The notes: generated from the letters alone by a model not told the origin. DNA of 32,819 nucleotides from CAVPRW01 sp046727435 [NCBI: bacterium] (GCA_046727435.1 JBKPCR010000533.1:1-32819); one strand, 5' to 3'; numbered from the stretch's first letter, positions 24,279 to 31,778 are shown. Translations and numbers: made by a program.

Positions 24279-24600
24279 GAGCATGCCCTCCTTCGGAATG
24301 CTCCCACGCCTCCAGGACGGCTGGCTCAACTCGTTTCTTCAACGATCCGGTCAACTCGACTAGGGGAGCGAAATGCCGCGTGCCATCGGTACCTTGGCAC
24401 TCCCGACTTGGAGGACTCACTCAGGCCCGTTGGCCAGGTTGCTGAACGATCTTAAATTCTTTGAGTGTGAGCGAAGGTCCCAACCCAACATCCGCAATGG
24501 CGCGCACAGCCCCTTTGTCAATGCGCCTGATCGCGAGCACCTGAATCTTCGTCGATGAGGACGTCTGGTTGTTTTCTGACGCAGACTTTGATACATTCAT
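24271..24600 (-). pseudogene. SpoVG-like protein with an in-frame TGA
   Basis: ATG 24600 reads to a TGA at codon 60 (24421-24423), and the same frame continues to TAA at 24271, 109 codons in all. Before the stop: IQVLAIRRIDKGAVRAIADV then TLKEFKIVQQPGQRA. After it: VSPPSRECQGTDGTRHFAPL-VELTGSLKKRV and AVLEAWEHSE. This is the SpoVG order (RAIA, FKIV, WVSxPSR, PxVEL). The family usually has W at the stop position, so TGG changed to TGA is likely. SpoVG is a small DNA-binding regulator. The start overlaps the HTH gene (ATGA). Confidence 0.72.
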
Positions 24601-24899
24601 TGTTCAGCTCCATCATTAAGCGCTCGCCGTCGCGCTGATGTGTCGCGCGCCACCACGGGCTGGTCCCCTGGGGTGGCGCTACCCTCTGTTTTCCCGTCCT
24701 GATTGACACATTTCTGTACAGCCTCACGAGGAATTCGAACGGTCCTTCCCCATCTGATCACCGGCACAATGCCCTGACGGATCAGATCATAGGCCGACGA
24801 TCGCCCAATCCGCATGAACGTCCGCCACTCCTCAACCGTCAAGAATTGCGGCAGATCTTCAAGCGGCGTCCGGGGCGTGACCATGATTGGCTTTTGCAC
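24597..24899 (-). CDS. Excisionase-family HTH protein
   Basis: A 100-residue protein with a winged helix DNA-binding domain: LPQFLTVEEWRTFMRIGRSS-AYDLIRQGIVPVIRWGRTVR, then IPREAV. The C-terminal 40 residues are polar. The start is GTG 24899, with AGGAGGTGATC, a complete match to the 16S rRNA tail, 3 bases upstream of the spacing optimum. It overlaps the next upstream gene by 41 bases. It likely regulates the replication operon or aids excision. Confidence 0.8.
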   Translation of the reverse strand: MQKPIMVTPRTPLEDLPQFLTVEEWRTFMRIGRSSAYDLIRQGIVPVIRWGRTVRIPREAVQKCVNQDGKTEGSATPGDQPVVARDTSARRRALNDGAEQ

Positions 24900-25092
24900 T
24901 TTCGATCACCTCCTCTAAGCCAAGCTTTCTGCGGAGAATCTCGATCGCCTCTAGCTTAAGGCGACGGCGGCCCTTGGCATCGCGAATAACCTCCACCGCG
25001 CCAGAGTCCGCCAATCGCCGAACAGTTGCGGAGCTGATCCCTACCTCTCGCCCAAGTTCATGGGGCCACAGAAACTTCTTTGTTGGGGTCAT
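24859..25092 (-). CDS. HTH protein, first gene of the replication operon
   Basis: A 77-residue MerR-like helix-turn-helix protein: LWPHELGREVGISSATVRRL, then ADSGAVEVIRDAKGRRRLKL. ATG 25092 follows AGGAGGGGA. It overlaps the following HTH gene and heads the minus-strand operon of HTH, HTH, SpoVG, primase and DUF3987. It is a candidate autoregulator. Confidence 0.78.
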   Translation of the reverse strand: MTPTKKFLWPHELGREVGISSATVRRLADSGAVEVIRDAKGRRRLKLEAIEILRRKLGLEEVIESAKANHGHAPDAA

Positions 25093-25114
25093 GATCTATT
25101 CCCCTCCTAATTGA

Positions 25115-25477
25115 TTGCCAAGAGTTGACTTTATAGACAATAGTGTAAACCGATGGTTAGCGTACGGTGCCGTGCAACCGAGCCTCGCGTGGTCCACGAA
25201 GAAGCACCCAACAATTACTCTTGATGGCTATGGCCTTTTTGGGGCGTTAGCACTGCAGTTGCTTGCAGTGGTAAGTGGGCCTGGATGGGATATCTGCTCG
25301 ACTTGCGGGAGAATCTTTGACCCTGGCTTGCGGCGCCGAAATCCAAATCGGCGACGTTATTGCGATAAGTGCCGTGCCGATGGTGCACCGATTCGGGATG
25401 CAATGCGTGATTCGCGGAAACGTTCGAAGGAGGGAAGGATCACGACCAAGAACTCGAAAAAGAGGAGCAGCCGCTAA
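25115..25477 (+). CDS. C-terminal fragment of a zinc-ribbon protein
   Basis: A frame of up to 120 residues with YGLFGALALQLLAVVSGPGW, then ICSTCGRIFDP, YCDKCRADG and a basic tail. This is the C-terminal zinc motif (CxxC...CxxC) of longer regulators with a L-x-G-A-L-x-L-Q-L segment. The only starts are TTG 25115 and none with a clear ribosome site, and an in-frame stop precedes it, so it is probably a remnant of a larger gene cut at the element end. Its tail overlaps the right arm repeats. Confidence 0.5.
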   Translation: MPRVDFIDNSVNRWLAYGAVQPSLAWSTKKHPTITLDGYGLFGALALQLLAVVSGPGWDICSTCGRIFDPGLRRRNPNRRRYCDKCRADGAPIRDAMRDSRKRSKEGRITTKNSKKRSSR

Positions 25478-25493
25478 CGAATAGCTAACGAAC
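25472..25493 (+). repeat. Right arm-type double repeat
   Basis: CGCTAACGAATAGCTAACGA-AC differs from the left copy (5301-5322) only in the first base. It lies 112 bases inside attR. Probably binds the integrase or excisionase. Confidence 0.65.
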
Positions 25494-25604
25494 TCCCCAC
25501 CACAAGATAATTTTCCATGTACACGATAACACCATAGACCCTCGTCAGGCCGGACATGACAATACCAGAAGGAGACCGCATCACCAGGCAAAACAGGTCC
25601 GGTA

Positions 25605-25624
25605 GAGTCCTCTCTTCGGCACTA
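25605..25624 (+). repeat. attR core (20 bp)
   Basis: GAGTCCTCTCTTCGGCACTA, identical to 5228-5247. It is not preceded by the rest of a tRNA, so it marks the displaced end of the original tRNA-Leu gene. Confidence 0.9.
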
Positions 25625-25790
25625 TTAGGATTAAGAGATTAAATACTTCAATAAGTGACAAAAGCACGAGCGCTATGCAGAAACTTGCGGCCGACTGAGG
25701 CGCCCATATAGTCAACTGAGGACACACAGTCCGCCACTGATCAGCGCCCGCCAGGCCCTTATTGGTATCCTGATCCCCCTACGTGCCCTG
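25625..25790. other. Short stretch right of attR, no gene seen
   Basis: The first chromosomal-side bases after the element. Only fragments of open frames; nothing recognised. Confidence 0.4.
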
Positions 25791-25991
25791 TTACTCGACC
25801 TCGACTAATGCATCAATGCGCGCTTTGGGAATGAGCAGGTGCTTGCCGTTCACCTCCAACAACACAAACCCATCCTGGTCCAGCGCGACCAGACTCCCCC
25901 GCTCGGTTTGCGCCTGTCCGCGTCCATCGGTGTACATCACCAGGTATGTCCTGCCCAACACATTCGCCCCTCCCCCACCGTCGCTCACCAT
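25791..25991 (-). CDS. Small beta-rich hypothetical protein
   Basis: A protein of up to 66 residues with RGSLVALDQDGFVLLEVNGK and HLLIPKARIDALVEVE, alternating hydrophobic strands of a small barrel. ATG 25991 lacks a ribosome site; GTG 25961 follows GGGAGGGG and may be the true start. Ends in TAA. No family assigned. Confidence 0.5.
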   Translation of the reverse strand: MVSDGGGGANVLGRTYLVMYTDGRGQAQTERGSLVALDQDGFVLLEVNGKHLLIPKARIDALVEVE

Positions 25992-26303
25992 GGTCGACTT
26001 GGCTCGCGTGCTCTTGTATTTGGTTCATGCGTTGTTCCTTCCAGAGATTATCGCGTCTGTCCCCCCTCCGCTCTGAACCTGCGTGTCATATCAGGGGTAC
26101 CAACCCCTTGGAAAAGGTCCGCCAACCCCTCACCCATGCGCGCTTCATGAGCTTTTCAAGTTACGCGGTAGAGTTCGATCAGTCAGACGCTCGCCAGGTC
26201 GGACGCATGGCGCCACAGAAGCGGCCGCGGTCGTGCTTCCGTGCTCGCGACTGCATCATCACACCTTCTCTACCCAGGATACTAACGGGCTTACCCCGCC
26301 TCG
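25992..26303. other. Intergenic stretch, no gene seen
   Basis: Plus-strand open frames here are antisense shadows or lack start signals. It probably carries the promoter of the small beta-rich gene. Confidence 0.4.
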
Positions 26304-26630
26304 CTACCGATCCGCCTTGTCGAACTGCAGGCCAGGGAGCAGTTGCAGGCGGGTTGCGTAATCGAGCAGGCCCGAGACCGGGAGACCATATCGGGCCTGG
26401 TAGGCGCGCACAGCGGCCTGTGTCTGAGCCGTATAGATGCCATCGACGGGGCCTGGGTCAAACCCAAAGTCTTGCAAATGCGCTTCCGCGACCTGGATGT
26501 CTCCTCGGTTCAAGAGCCGGTCCACCGCAGGGCGTACAGTCCCGGCCTGGCGATCGCCTGTGTGAGAGGCAACGCAGGCGGTGAGCAGCATGAACGGGAG
26601 CCAGCCGATGGCACCCCAGGATGGTTTCAT
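26304..26630 (-). CDS. Peptidoglycan-binding-like lipoprotein (copy 2)
   Basis: A 108-residue paralogue of the element protein at 14350-14679. Shared parts: WLP-LLTAC lipobox, AGTVRPAVDR-LLNRGDIQVA, FGFDPGP-DGIYTAQTQAAVRA. It has the same exported PG_binding-like layout, with a different C-terminal tail (TRLQLLPGLQFDK). ATG 26630 follows GAGGAAG. The stop is TAG. Its place outside the att sites shows either a host family copy or a relic of an earlier insertion. Confidence 0.82.
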   Translation of the reverse strand: MKPSWGAIGWLPFMLLTACVASHTGDRQAGTVRPAVDRLLNRGDIQVAEAHLQDFGFDPGPVDGIYTAQTQAAVRAYQARYGLPVSGLLDYATRLQLLPGLQFDKADR

Positions 26631-26790
26631 ACCATGCTTCCTCTCTGTAGCGCGCGTGCCGCGTGGCACGGCGGTGTCTGTGGCCTATCACTGACGTCTC
26701 CCCTGCCAGTATACGACTGACTGTGCTGCCGATGAGTGTCCCAGTTCGGCCTGTACGGTCCAGCCAGTGTTGCGTACACCATGGTACCCA

Positions 26791-27297
26791 TCATTTGGCT
26801 CCCCACACCCCACGTCCTGCCTCCCGCGCCTCCCGCTGCAGTTGTTGGAACAAGTGGGCATACTTCCCGCTGGGCAGTACGGTGGTCACTTGCGCATAGC
26901 CCTGACGCACGAGCTCGGCATTGACCATGAGGTTACCCACATAGACGTAAGCCAGGAGGCGACCATCACGATCCCGGAGCGGCACGTCCAGCTCGAGCCA
27001 GACGTGTTTGCCCTCGACCAGGTGCCGGTTGGCCTCAGTAGCCAGGTGGCCCAGGGGCTCAATACCGAGATAACGTACAGGCTCATGTCCGCCCTCGATG
27101 TCCACCTGGATCGTGGTGCCGTCGACTACCCTGAGCACCTGCGCTCTGAGCGCGTCCCCGGGGCCGAACGGGACCGCTGGCGGCGTCGGTGGTTCGGGGG
27201 TTCGAATGGCCCACCAGATCACGAGCACAAGGGCACAAACCCCCATGGTGATCAGGGCACGGCGACGCATGATCGACGGCCGAGTTCGTTCCCTCAC
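26791..27297 (-). CDS. Thermonuclease-like (SNase) membrane-anchored protein
   Basis: A 168-residue protein with an N-terminal anchor (LITMGVCALVLVIWWAI) and an SNase domain: LRVVDGTTIQVDI, VRYLGIEPLG, VWLELDVPLRDRDGRLLAYV, MVNAELVRQGYAQV. Staphylococcal nuclease uses two Arg and a Glu. The Arg of VRYLGI and of DGRLLAY are present, but the usual D-T-P-E loop is replaced by E-P-L-G, so the catalytic Glu seems missing and Ca binding altered. GTG 27297 overlaps the PLD gene stop (GTGA); ATG 27270 is an alternative. It may bind nucleic acid without cutting. Confidence 0.82.
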   Translation of the reverse strand: MRERTRPSIMRRRALITMGVCALVLVIWWAIRTPEPPTPPAVPFGPGDALRAQVLRVVDGTTIQVDIEGGHEPVRYLGIEPLGHLATEANRHLVEGKHVWLELDVPLRDRDGRLLAYVYVGNLMVNAELVRQGYAQVTTVLPSGKYAHLFQQLQREAREAGRGVWGAK

Positions 27298-27656
27298 CGG
27301 ACCACCCCTTGCCTGACATATGGCTGACTATGCTGCCGAGTCGCTTCCCAATTCCGGGTATACTGGGCGGCAAGGGTCTGATAGCGGATGAGCAGGAGGT
27401 TTTCGGCGGTGTTCTCTTGGGCCGCTTTGGTGAAGTTAAAGCTTCCAGTGATGATGGTTTCGCCGTCAATGATGATGATTTTGCTACGGGCAATGGCGTG
27501 TTCCGCATCGATCATGATCGGCACCCTCTGATTCGCCAGGAAATCGGCAGGCGAGTACTTCTCCGTGCGCTGGCTCTTGTCTAGGATGACCTGCACGAGG
27601 GAGCAGCGCCACCGTAAGATCGTCATTGCCAGAAAGCCGCAACGGTTGGCCATCAT
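27294..27656 (-). CDS. PLD-like nuclease, N-terminally short, degenerate HKD motif
   Basis: A 120-residue protein matching the second half of Nuc/PLD-type phosphodiesterases: VQVILDKSQRTEKYSPADFL, IMIDAEHAIA-RSKIIIIDG, ETIITGSFNFTKAAQENTAE. The active-site H-x-K-x4-D is R57-S-K59...D64: the catalytic His is Arg. The usual signal peptide and first half are absent, and the first 20 residues do not fit the family. ATG 27656 overlaps the next gene. Probably an inactive fragment of a PLD nuclease. Confidence 0.7.
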   Translation of the reverse strand: MMANRCGFLAMTILRWRCSLVQVILDKSQRTEKYSPADFLANQRVPIMIDAEHAIARSKIIIIDGETIITGSFNFTKAAQENTAENLLLIRYQTLAAQYTRNWEATRQHSQPYVRQGVVR

Positions 27657-28081
27657 ACCGAACCCTCCTGTGGCCTCTCGGGGGATTCCAGGTCAAGAAG
27701 CCCCGGCACGCCATGTTCACGTGCCCGACGGGCCAGCTCCTCATAGACGGCCCGCAAGCGCTCCAGATCCTCCTGCTCGAGCTCTTCCAGGTCGAGCAGG
27801 GAATTATGGGCCCCTTCAATGGCCCGGATGAGTTCATCCAACTTTAATTGCACCGCCGTGCTGTCCCGGTTCTGGGTATTTTGGATCAGGAACACCATCA
27901 GGAAGGTGACTATCGTGGTGCTGGTGTTGATGACCAGCTGCCAGGTATCGCTAAACCCGAAGAATGGCCCAGTAACGGCCCAGCCCACGATGACGATCAC
28001 AGCCAGAAGGAAGGCCAGCGGATGGCCCATGGCCCGAGCGCTGCTGGTGGCAAAACGTCCAAAGAATGAGCGGTGAGACAT
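27653..28081 (-). CDS. Low-affinity iron permease family protein
   Basis: A 142-residue membrane protein with two helices: PLAFLLAVIVIVGWAVTGPF (around residues 20-40) and LVINTSTTIVTFLMVFLIQN (49-68), then QNRDSTAVQLKLDELIRAIE and an acidic coiled coil. This order, including TGPxFGFSDTWQLVINT and QNTQNRD, is that of the Fet4-like bacterial family; its transport role is weakly supported. ATG 28081 is the start. It overlaps the PLD gene by 4 bases. Confidence 0.88.
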   Translation of the reverse strand: MSHRSFFGRFATSSARAMGHPLAFLLAVIVIVGWAVTGPFFGFSDTWQLVINTSTTIVTFLMVFLIQNTQNRDSTAVQLKLDELIRAIEGAHNSLLDLEELEQEDLERLRAVYEELARRAREHGVPGLLDLESPERPQEGSV

Positions 28082-28551
28082 AGGACTCCTGTCATCCCGA
28101 GGGGTGGTCCCATCGTTCCCTGAATGGCCTTATACCCTGGGTAAGGGCGTCTCCGAACTTAAGATCACGGAACCCATTTCTGAAATCCAAGTACGCGAGC
28201 GCGCCTAGCGATGGTTCGACTCCAGTAGGGGTCAGTCGTGTCTGAGGGTCATGCCCTGGTTGACTGACAAAACTCTAGACAATCACGCGACGGCATCTTG
28301 AAACTCCAGAGTGAAGAAAGGCGGAGATTGTTTCGGATGCTGGATTTTTGAGGCCATTGCTGGTTCTGGATCGGCTTCGCCAGAAGCGAGTCATTGCCGG
28401 GCGAAGATGATCGTAGCTGCATCCTCATACGGCCTCGAGCGAAGCCGGATTGCCACAAGCAGAACCGCTCACTGACAGCTAACGAACATTGCAGCACAGC
28501 GCCATTTTTCAACGAAGCCTTCACACCCCTCACGATACTTACCACCGGCCC
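28082..28551. other. Intergenic stretch with a third arm-type repeat
   Basis: No convincing gene. It contains AGCTAACGAAC at 28477-28487, the same unit as the element's arm repeats, in single copy. A possible scar of a related insertion. Confidence 0.45.
28477..28487 (+). repeat. Single arm-type repeat outside the element
   Basis: AGCTAACGAAC matches 5312-5322 and 25483-25493 exactly. It lies 2.9 kb right of attR, near the recombinase remnant at 29.9 kb. Confidence 0.45.
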
Positions 28552-28968
28552 TCACGGCCGTTTCCCTTCTCCACTGTATGGCTGGCTATTGCGGTGCATC
28601 GCTAAGAAGTCTCTCCCCCATCCCAAGAGGATCCTCCGACGGTCGAAGACGAGCGGGGTAAAGTCGGTCTCCGGTGTGGTCCGCGCTCCTTTGGTCAATG
28701 CCGTGCGGTAGAGCCATACTATGCCCCATGGATAGCCTTCGACGCGTTGCGGTGGCCCCATGATATCAAAGACGTACTCCTCGAACAGGTCCACCTGTAG
28801 GCGGAGAAGATTGCGGGTGTTCCGGTCGATCATGGCCTGAAGGTTACGGTCGCTCGGACCGCTCGACATGAGCAACCTGTCACATCCCAGGCCAGATGCC
28901 ACCGCCCACCCTAACAGGACCCAGAGCCATAGTCGCCCCCGAGTGACCCCTGCCACTTGCCCCGACAT
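28552..28968 (-). CDS. Lipoprotein of unknown function
   Basis: A 138-residue protein: N-terminal LWLWVLLGWAVASGLGC (lipobox GLGC), helical NLQAMIDRNTRNLLRLQVD, and a beta part VWLYRTALTK and FDRRRILLGWGRDFL. The layout resembles small outer-membrane assembly-type lipoproteins (SmpA/DUF3192-like), without a firm match. ATG 28968 directly follows the stop of the PLD fragment. Confidence 0.65.
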   Translation of the reverse strand: MSGQVAGVTRGRLWLWVLLGWAVASGLGCDRLLMSSGPSDRNLQAMIDRNTRNLLRLQVDLFEEYVFDIMGPPQRVEGYPWGIVWLYRTALTKGARTTPETDFTPLVFDRRRILLGWGRDFLAMHRNSQPYSGEGKRP

Positions 28969-29162
28969 CACTGGCGCTCCCCTCGGCCCACATATGGCCG
29001 ATTATGCTGCCGATGGGCTTCTCCGATCTGCGTGTACTGCACGGCCAGGGCCTGATCGTGGATGGGCAGCACGTTGTCCACCTGTATCTCCTGGGTGGTC
29101 TGCGTGAAGTTAACACTCCCAGTGATGATCATATCGCTGTCGATGCCCATGACTTTGTATCA
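28968..29162 (-). pseudogene. PLD-type nuclease C-terminal fragment
   Basis: Reads YKVMGIDSDMIITGSVNFTQ, then VDNVLPIHDQALAVQYTQIG. This is the D...GSxNFT end of a PLD domain and matches the C-terminal half of the gene at 27294, including the ending RQH-(S/N)-x-PYV. There is a stop just upstream and no N-terminal half, so it is a remnant. Confidence 0.6.
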
Positions 29163-29279
29163 CTCACCAGTATATGCACTAGGCCTGTAGACGCCAGCAA
29201 ACCATCCCGAGGGAATGCTCCCGATGGCAACTTCTAGCCAATCATGCTCGTAATTCTTGTTCCTCCAATGTGCCCCTCC

Positions 29280-29750
29280 TTATGGCCCCTGCCACGGCAT
29301 CACTGGAACGGACGAAAGACTATTAAAGGGGGATCCTTCGACGATCTTTGTGCTGTAGGCGAGGTACACGAGAGTCCGACGCGCCCGATCCACTAGACGC
29401 ACCACGCGTGTTTCCTTAAAGAAGAGAGACGTCCGCTCGCTAAAGGCCTCTTCCTCCTTAGGCAGCGTGGTCAGATCCACCGTGATGGGCCCGACTTGTC
29501 GGCATGCAATGGAAAACCGCGACCGATCCTCCGCCACCCCAACCGTCCCCTTGAACCCACCCGTGCGCGCGTGCGACAGATGGCACGTGACACCGGGGAC
29601 CTTGGGGTCATCGAAGGCGCTCACACAAATCTTGTCATCAGCCCACACCCGCCAGGTGGTGCTGACGCAGCCGATCTCTTCGGCATCGGCCGCACTCGCA
29701 ATAACCAGGCAGAACATCATTATCGTCATGATCCATCTCACAAGAGTCAT
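29280..29750 (-). CDS. creA: CreA family periplasmic protein
   Basis: A 156-residue protein with a signal peptide (MTIMMFCLVIASAADA) and the CreA pattern: IGCVSTTWRVWADDKICVSA, FDDPKVPGVTCHLSHARTGG, SIACRQVGPI, and LVYLAYSTKIVEGSPFNSLS ending SVPVMPW. Conserved in proteobacteria; function unknown, named for linkage to the creBCD regulatory genes in E. coli. ATG 29750 follows AAGGGAG. A longer frame to 29924 is out of the family range. Confidence 0.93.
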   Translation of the reverse strand: MTLVRWIMTIMMFCLVIASAADAEEIGCVSTTWRVWADDKICVSAFDDPKVPGVTCHLSHARTGGFKGTVGVAEDRSRFSIACRQVGPITVDLTTLPKEEEAFSERTSLFFKETRVVRLVDRARRTLVYLAYSTKIVEGSPFNSLSSVPVMPWQGP

Positions 29751-29778
29751 ACATCTCCCTTCTGCCGGTGTTCTTCCA

Positions 29779-29889
29779 CTAACTATATTGCCAGTCCACC
29801 ACCTTGCCGCCTTCACACAACATAGTGTTGTAGCACACATCTTCGACGGTCCGGTCGACGATGAAGGTCTCCCGTACATCATAGTACAT
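29779..29889 (-). CDS. Possible 36-residue protein fragment
   Basis: Reads MYYDVRETFIVDRTVEDVCY-NTMLCEGGKVVDWQYS to TAG. It looks like the C-terminal piece of a small beta protein; no ribosome site is evident and the family is unknown. Confidence 0.3.
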   Translation of the reverse strand: MYYDVRETFIVDRTVEDVCYNTMLCEGGKVVDWQYS

Positions 29890-30031
29890 ACAGACTTCTC
29901 ACGTCGAACTCGACCGCAGCGCACGGCCAGCGAACCATGCTGTCGAAGTGGCGATGACCCAATGCTTGCTGCGTCTTCACCCAGTCACCCTTAGGCACCG
30001 AATAGATCTCGTTAACGAAGATCGTACACAT
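29879..30031 (-). pseudogene. Remnant of a compact tyrosine recombinase
   Basis: Reads EIYSVPKGDWVKTQQALGHR-HFDSMVRW, close to HDLVKTQRAMGHKNINSTVA of the element recombinase (13742-14353). The GH box is kept, but the catalytic Tyr of VAYLSF is lost (VRWPCA). Similarity is visible at DNA level over CTGGT(C/G)AAGACGCAGC. A decayed copy of the same family. Confidence 0.6.
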
Positions 30032-30447
30032 ACTATAGGTGCCGAGCCGGAAAGTTGGGGCCTCGACGGCCCAGGAGGATGAACTTATCGACTCGGAAGA
30101 GGAGAGATAAAGTCATCGGGAGGCCGAGAGCGTGGGTTGTCTCGACGTTGCAGGCCAGGATCAAGTTAACATACGCGATCAGATGCAGGCTTCGCCAGGG
30201 CTCTGGGGCTGGTAACATAGCGCTGGGGGAGCCATGGGCTTCTTGACAATCAGAAACTTCATATGAGTTAGGCATGGTGCGCTACTACGCAGGTGGGGAT
30301 CACTCCCAATTGTCACTGAGTGGATGAGGATAGCTGCAGAACAGCGGGGTGTCAAACGTACTACTTATGCAGAGTCCCTTGGGAGGGGCCGACGACGCCG
30401 ACGGGAGACCGAGGCACGAAGATTTTGCCCCGGCCCACCGTCGCACC
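30032..30447. other. Intergenic stretch, no gene seen
   Basis: A minus-strand frame at 30033-30275 has no recognised pattern or ribosome site. It may contain more of the decayed element. Confidence 0.4.
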
Positions 30448-30756
30448 TTACGGCTCTATGGTTATGTCCAGTGTGGTGGTCTGGGGCGCCTGCCATGGGT
30501 CGCCGGTGACCACGTCGATCGTCGCTCGACCGGGGCGGCGGGCAAGGAACCATACCGCGTTAGGAGCCCCCATCGGAGATAAGATGTCGCCATTGTCCCC
30601 CAGGATAGCGGGGAGGAAAGGGCCCAAGAGCTCAATCACGTTCGCGCCGGACTGAACGTGACCGCCAGTCGCCCCGAATGCTAGCACGTCGCCAACTTGA
30701 ATAGTCAGGCTCGGAGGAAAACCCTGCGCATGCTGGACTTCGATCAGCCTAGCCAT
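30448..30756 (-). CDS. Conserved beta-sandwich-like hypothetical protein
   Basis: A 102-residue protein: LTIQVGDVLAFGATGGHVQS, VIELLGPFLPAILGDNGDIL, GAPNAVWFLARRPGRATIDV and ITIEP at the end. Alternating strands and a GxAxI-PG segment suggest an Ig-like or cupredoxin-like sandwich, without a signal peptide. ATG 30756 is the start. No function known. Confidence 0.6.
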   Translation of the reverse strand: MARLIEVQHAQGFPPSLTIQVGDVLAFGATGGHVQSGANVIELLGPFLPAILGDNGDILSPMGAPNAVWFLARRPGRATIDVVTGDPWQAPQTTTLDITIEP

Positions 30757-30815
30757 GGTGCTTCAACCCTAAGGATCCCTATACCGCACCGGGCCATTCA
30801 TGACCCCCAGGTGGG

Positions 30816-31778
30816 TCAAACTGGCACTTCTACATCTTCTGATTCTTCCCATTCATCTTCGTACGCGGACATCTGTGCTCCCCCGGGCTTCGGGTAGATC
30901 CCGCCGGCAAACGCATAGTCCGTCTGGTTGATGTCCACACCACCAAGAATCGGTTTCCCATCACGGGTAATCGATCCGGGTAGTTGGTAGCACATGATCG
31001 AGGTCTGATCGGCGGGAGTGCTCATCAGCGACAGCTCGTTCAGCGGGGTGAGGACCTGCTGGTCCACCGTGCGCGGGTCCCAGCCCTGCGTCCGGAGGAA
31101 GTATTCGTAGGCCTTTGCGGGGTCGATACGCTCAACCAACTCCTTCCGCATATGTTCGTGCGGAAAGCCGAGGGTGTGCCCCGTCTCGTGCCGGACGACG
31201 CGCTTGTACTCCGACTCGGGGGTGTTCATCGTGAACCCTTGCAGGTTCATGGTCTGGCGATTCTTCGGGATGAGCAGCACGTCAGTCCCGAGATACGACC
31301 AGTACCCACCTGTCCCCCGGGAGATCCGGACGTCGCCGGTCCCTTGCGTTTCAACAAACGAGATACCCGCCACTTGGCTCCACGCGTTCATGTGGCTGAG
31401 GATCCGCGCCCGCAGGTTGGCCGCTGTGCGCTCCATAAAGCTGACCGTCAGCCGGCGCGCCGAAGGGCCCCAGTATTTCGACGTTAACACCGCGATGTGC
31501 ATGGGATCGAGTGGGAAGCCTGGAGCCACATCGGCGAGTGGCCCGAACGCCGGCGCGTTGACTGGGTAGATCTTCATGGCAGTCTTGGCCGCTTTGATCA
31601 GCAGTCGCTTGGGAAGGGTTTTTGGCGTGCAGGCGAGCATATCCTGCTGCGGGGCATGCTCCAAAGCGTGGTCATTGTCGTACGCATCGTCCTGATACTC
31701 GCTGTCGCTGACTGCCGCGCTGGCCACCTCGGCGATCATGGTTAGAGCCTCGCGAAGTCGTCCTCCGTTCTCGTTCAT
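30816..31778 (-). CDS. Astacin-like M12 metallopeptidase
   Basis: A 320-residue zinc peptidase: HETGHTLGFPHEH at residues 197-209 (H197, E198, H201, H207, E208) is the astacin HExxHxxGxxHE motif, and SIMCY (M262, Y264) is the Met-turn with the fifth-ligand Tyr. NAWSQVAGISFVET before it is the typical pro-catalytic strand. No signal peptide is clear; the N-terminal 70 residues may be a propeptide. ATG 31778 follows GGAGG. The C-terminus is acidic (EDEWEESEDVE). Substrate unknown; astacin-like proteins cut collagen, peptides or cell-wall proteins. Confidence 0.88.
   Translation of the reverse strand: MNENGGRLREALTMIAEVASAAVSDSEYQDDAYDNDHALEHAPQQDMLACTPKTLPKRLLIKAAKTAMKIYPVNAPAFGPLADVAPGFPLDPMHIAVLTSKYWGPSARRLTVSFMERTAANLRARILSHMNAWSQVAGISFVETQGTGDVRISRGTGGYWSYLGTDVLLIPKNRQTMNLQGFTMNTPESEYKRVVRHETGHTLGFPHEHMRKELVERIDPAKAYEYFLRTQGWDPRTVDQQVLTPLNELSLMSTPADQTSIMCYQLPGSITRDGKPILGGVDINQTDYAFAGGIYPKPGGAQMSAYEDEWEESEDVEVPV

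Larger units (their letters stand above)
5228..25624. mobile_element. 20.4-kb integrative element inserted in tRNA-Leu(CAG)
   Basis: Bounded by a perfect 20-bp direct repeat (5228-5247 and 25605-25624) derived from the tRNA 3' end. The integrase gene lies near the left end and inner double repeats lie near both ends. Cargo and core genes include an XRE regulator, ERF protein, relaxase-like protein, small-terminase-like protein, DUF3987 protein, AEP primase, SpoVG-like protein and HTH proteins. Virion genes, a large terminase and conjugation machinery are absent. Best described as an integrative mobilizable element or phage satellite. Confidence 0.88.

Noticed and set aside
7238-24423. Genome-wide TAG reassignment
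   Set aside because: meaB, the XRE-like gene, 14994, 16408, 17058 and 26304 genes all end in TAG at the expected family or operon positions, and one of the four odd stops is TGA.
28249-28545. 98-codon minus-strand frame
   Set aside because: No start signal, no conserved pattern, and it covers the arm repeat.
29690-29705. TCTCTTCGGCA match as a third att core
   Set aside because: Only 11 bases match and it lies inside creA coding sequence.
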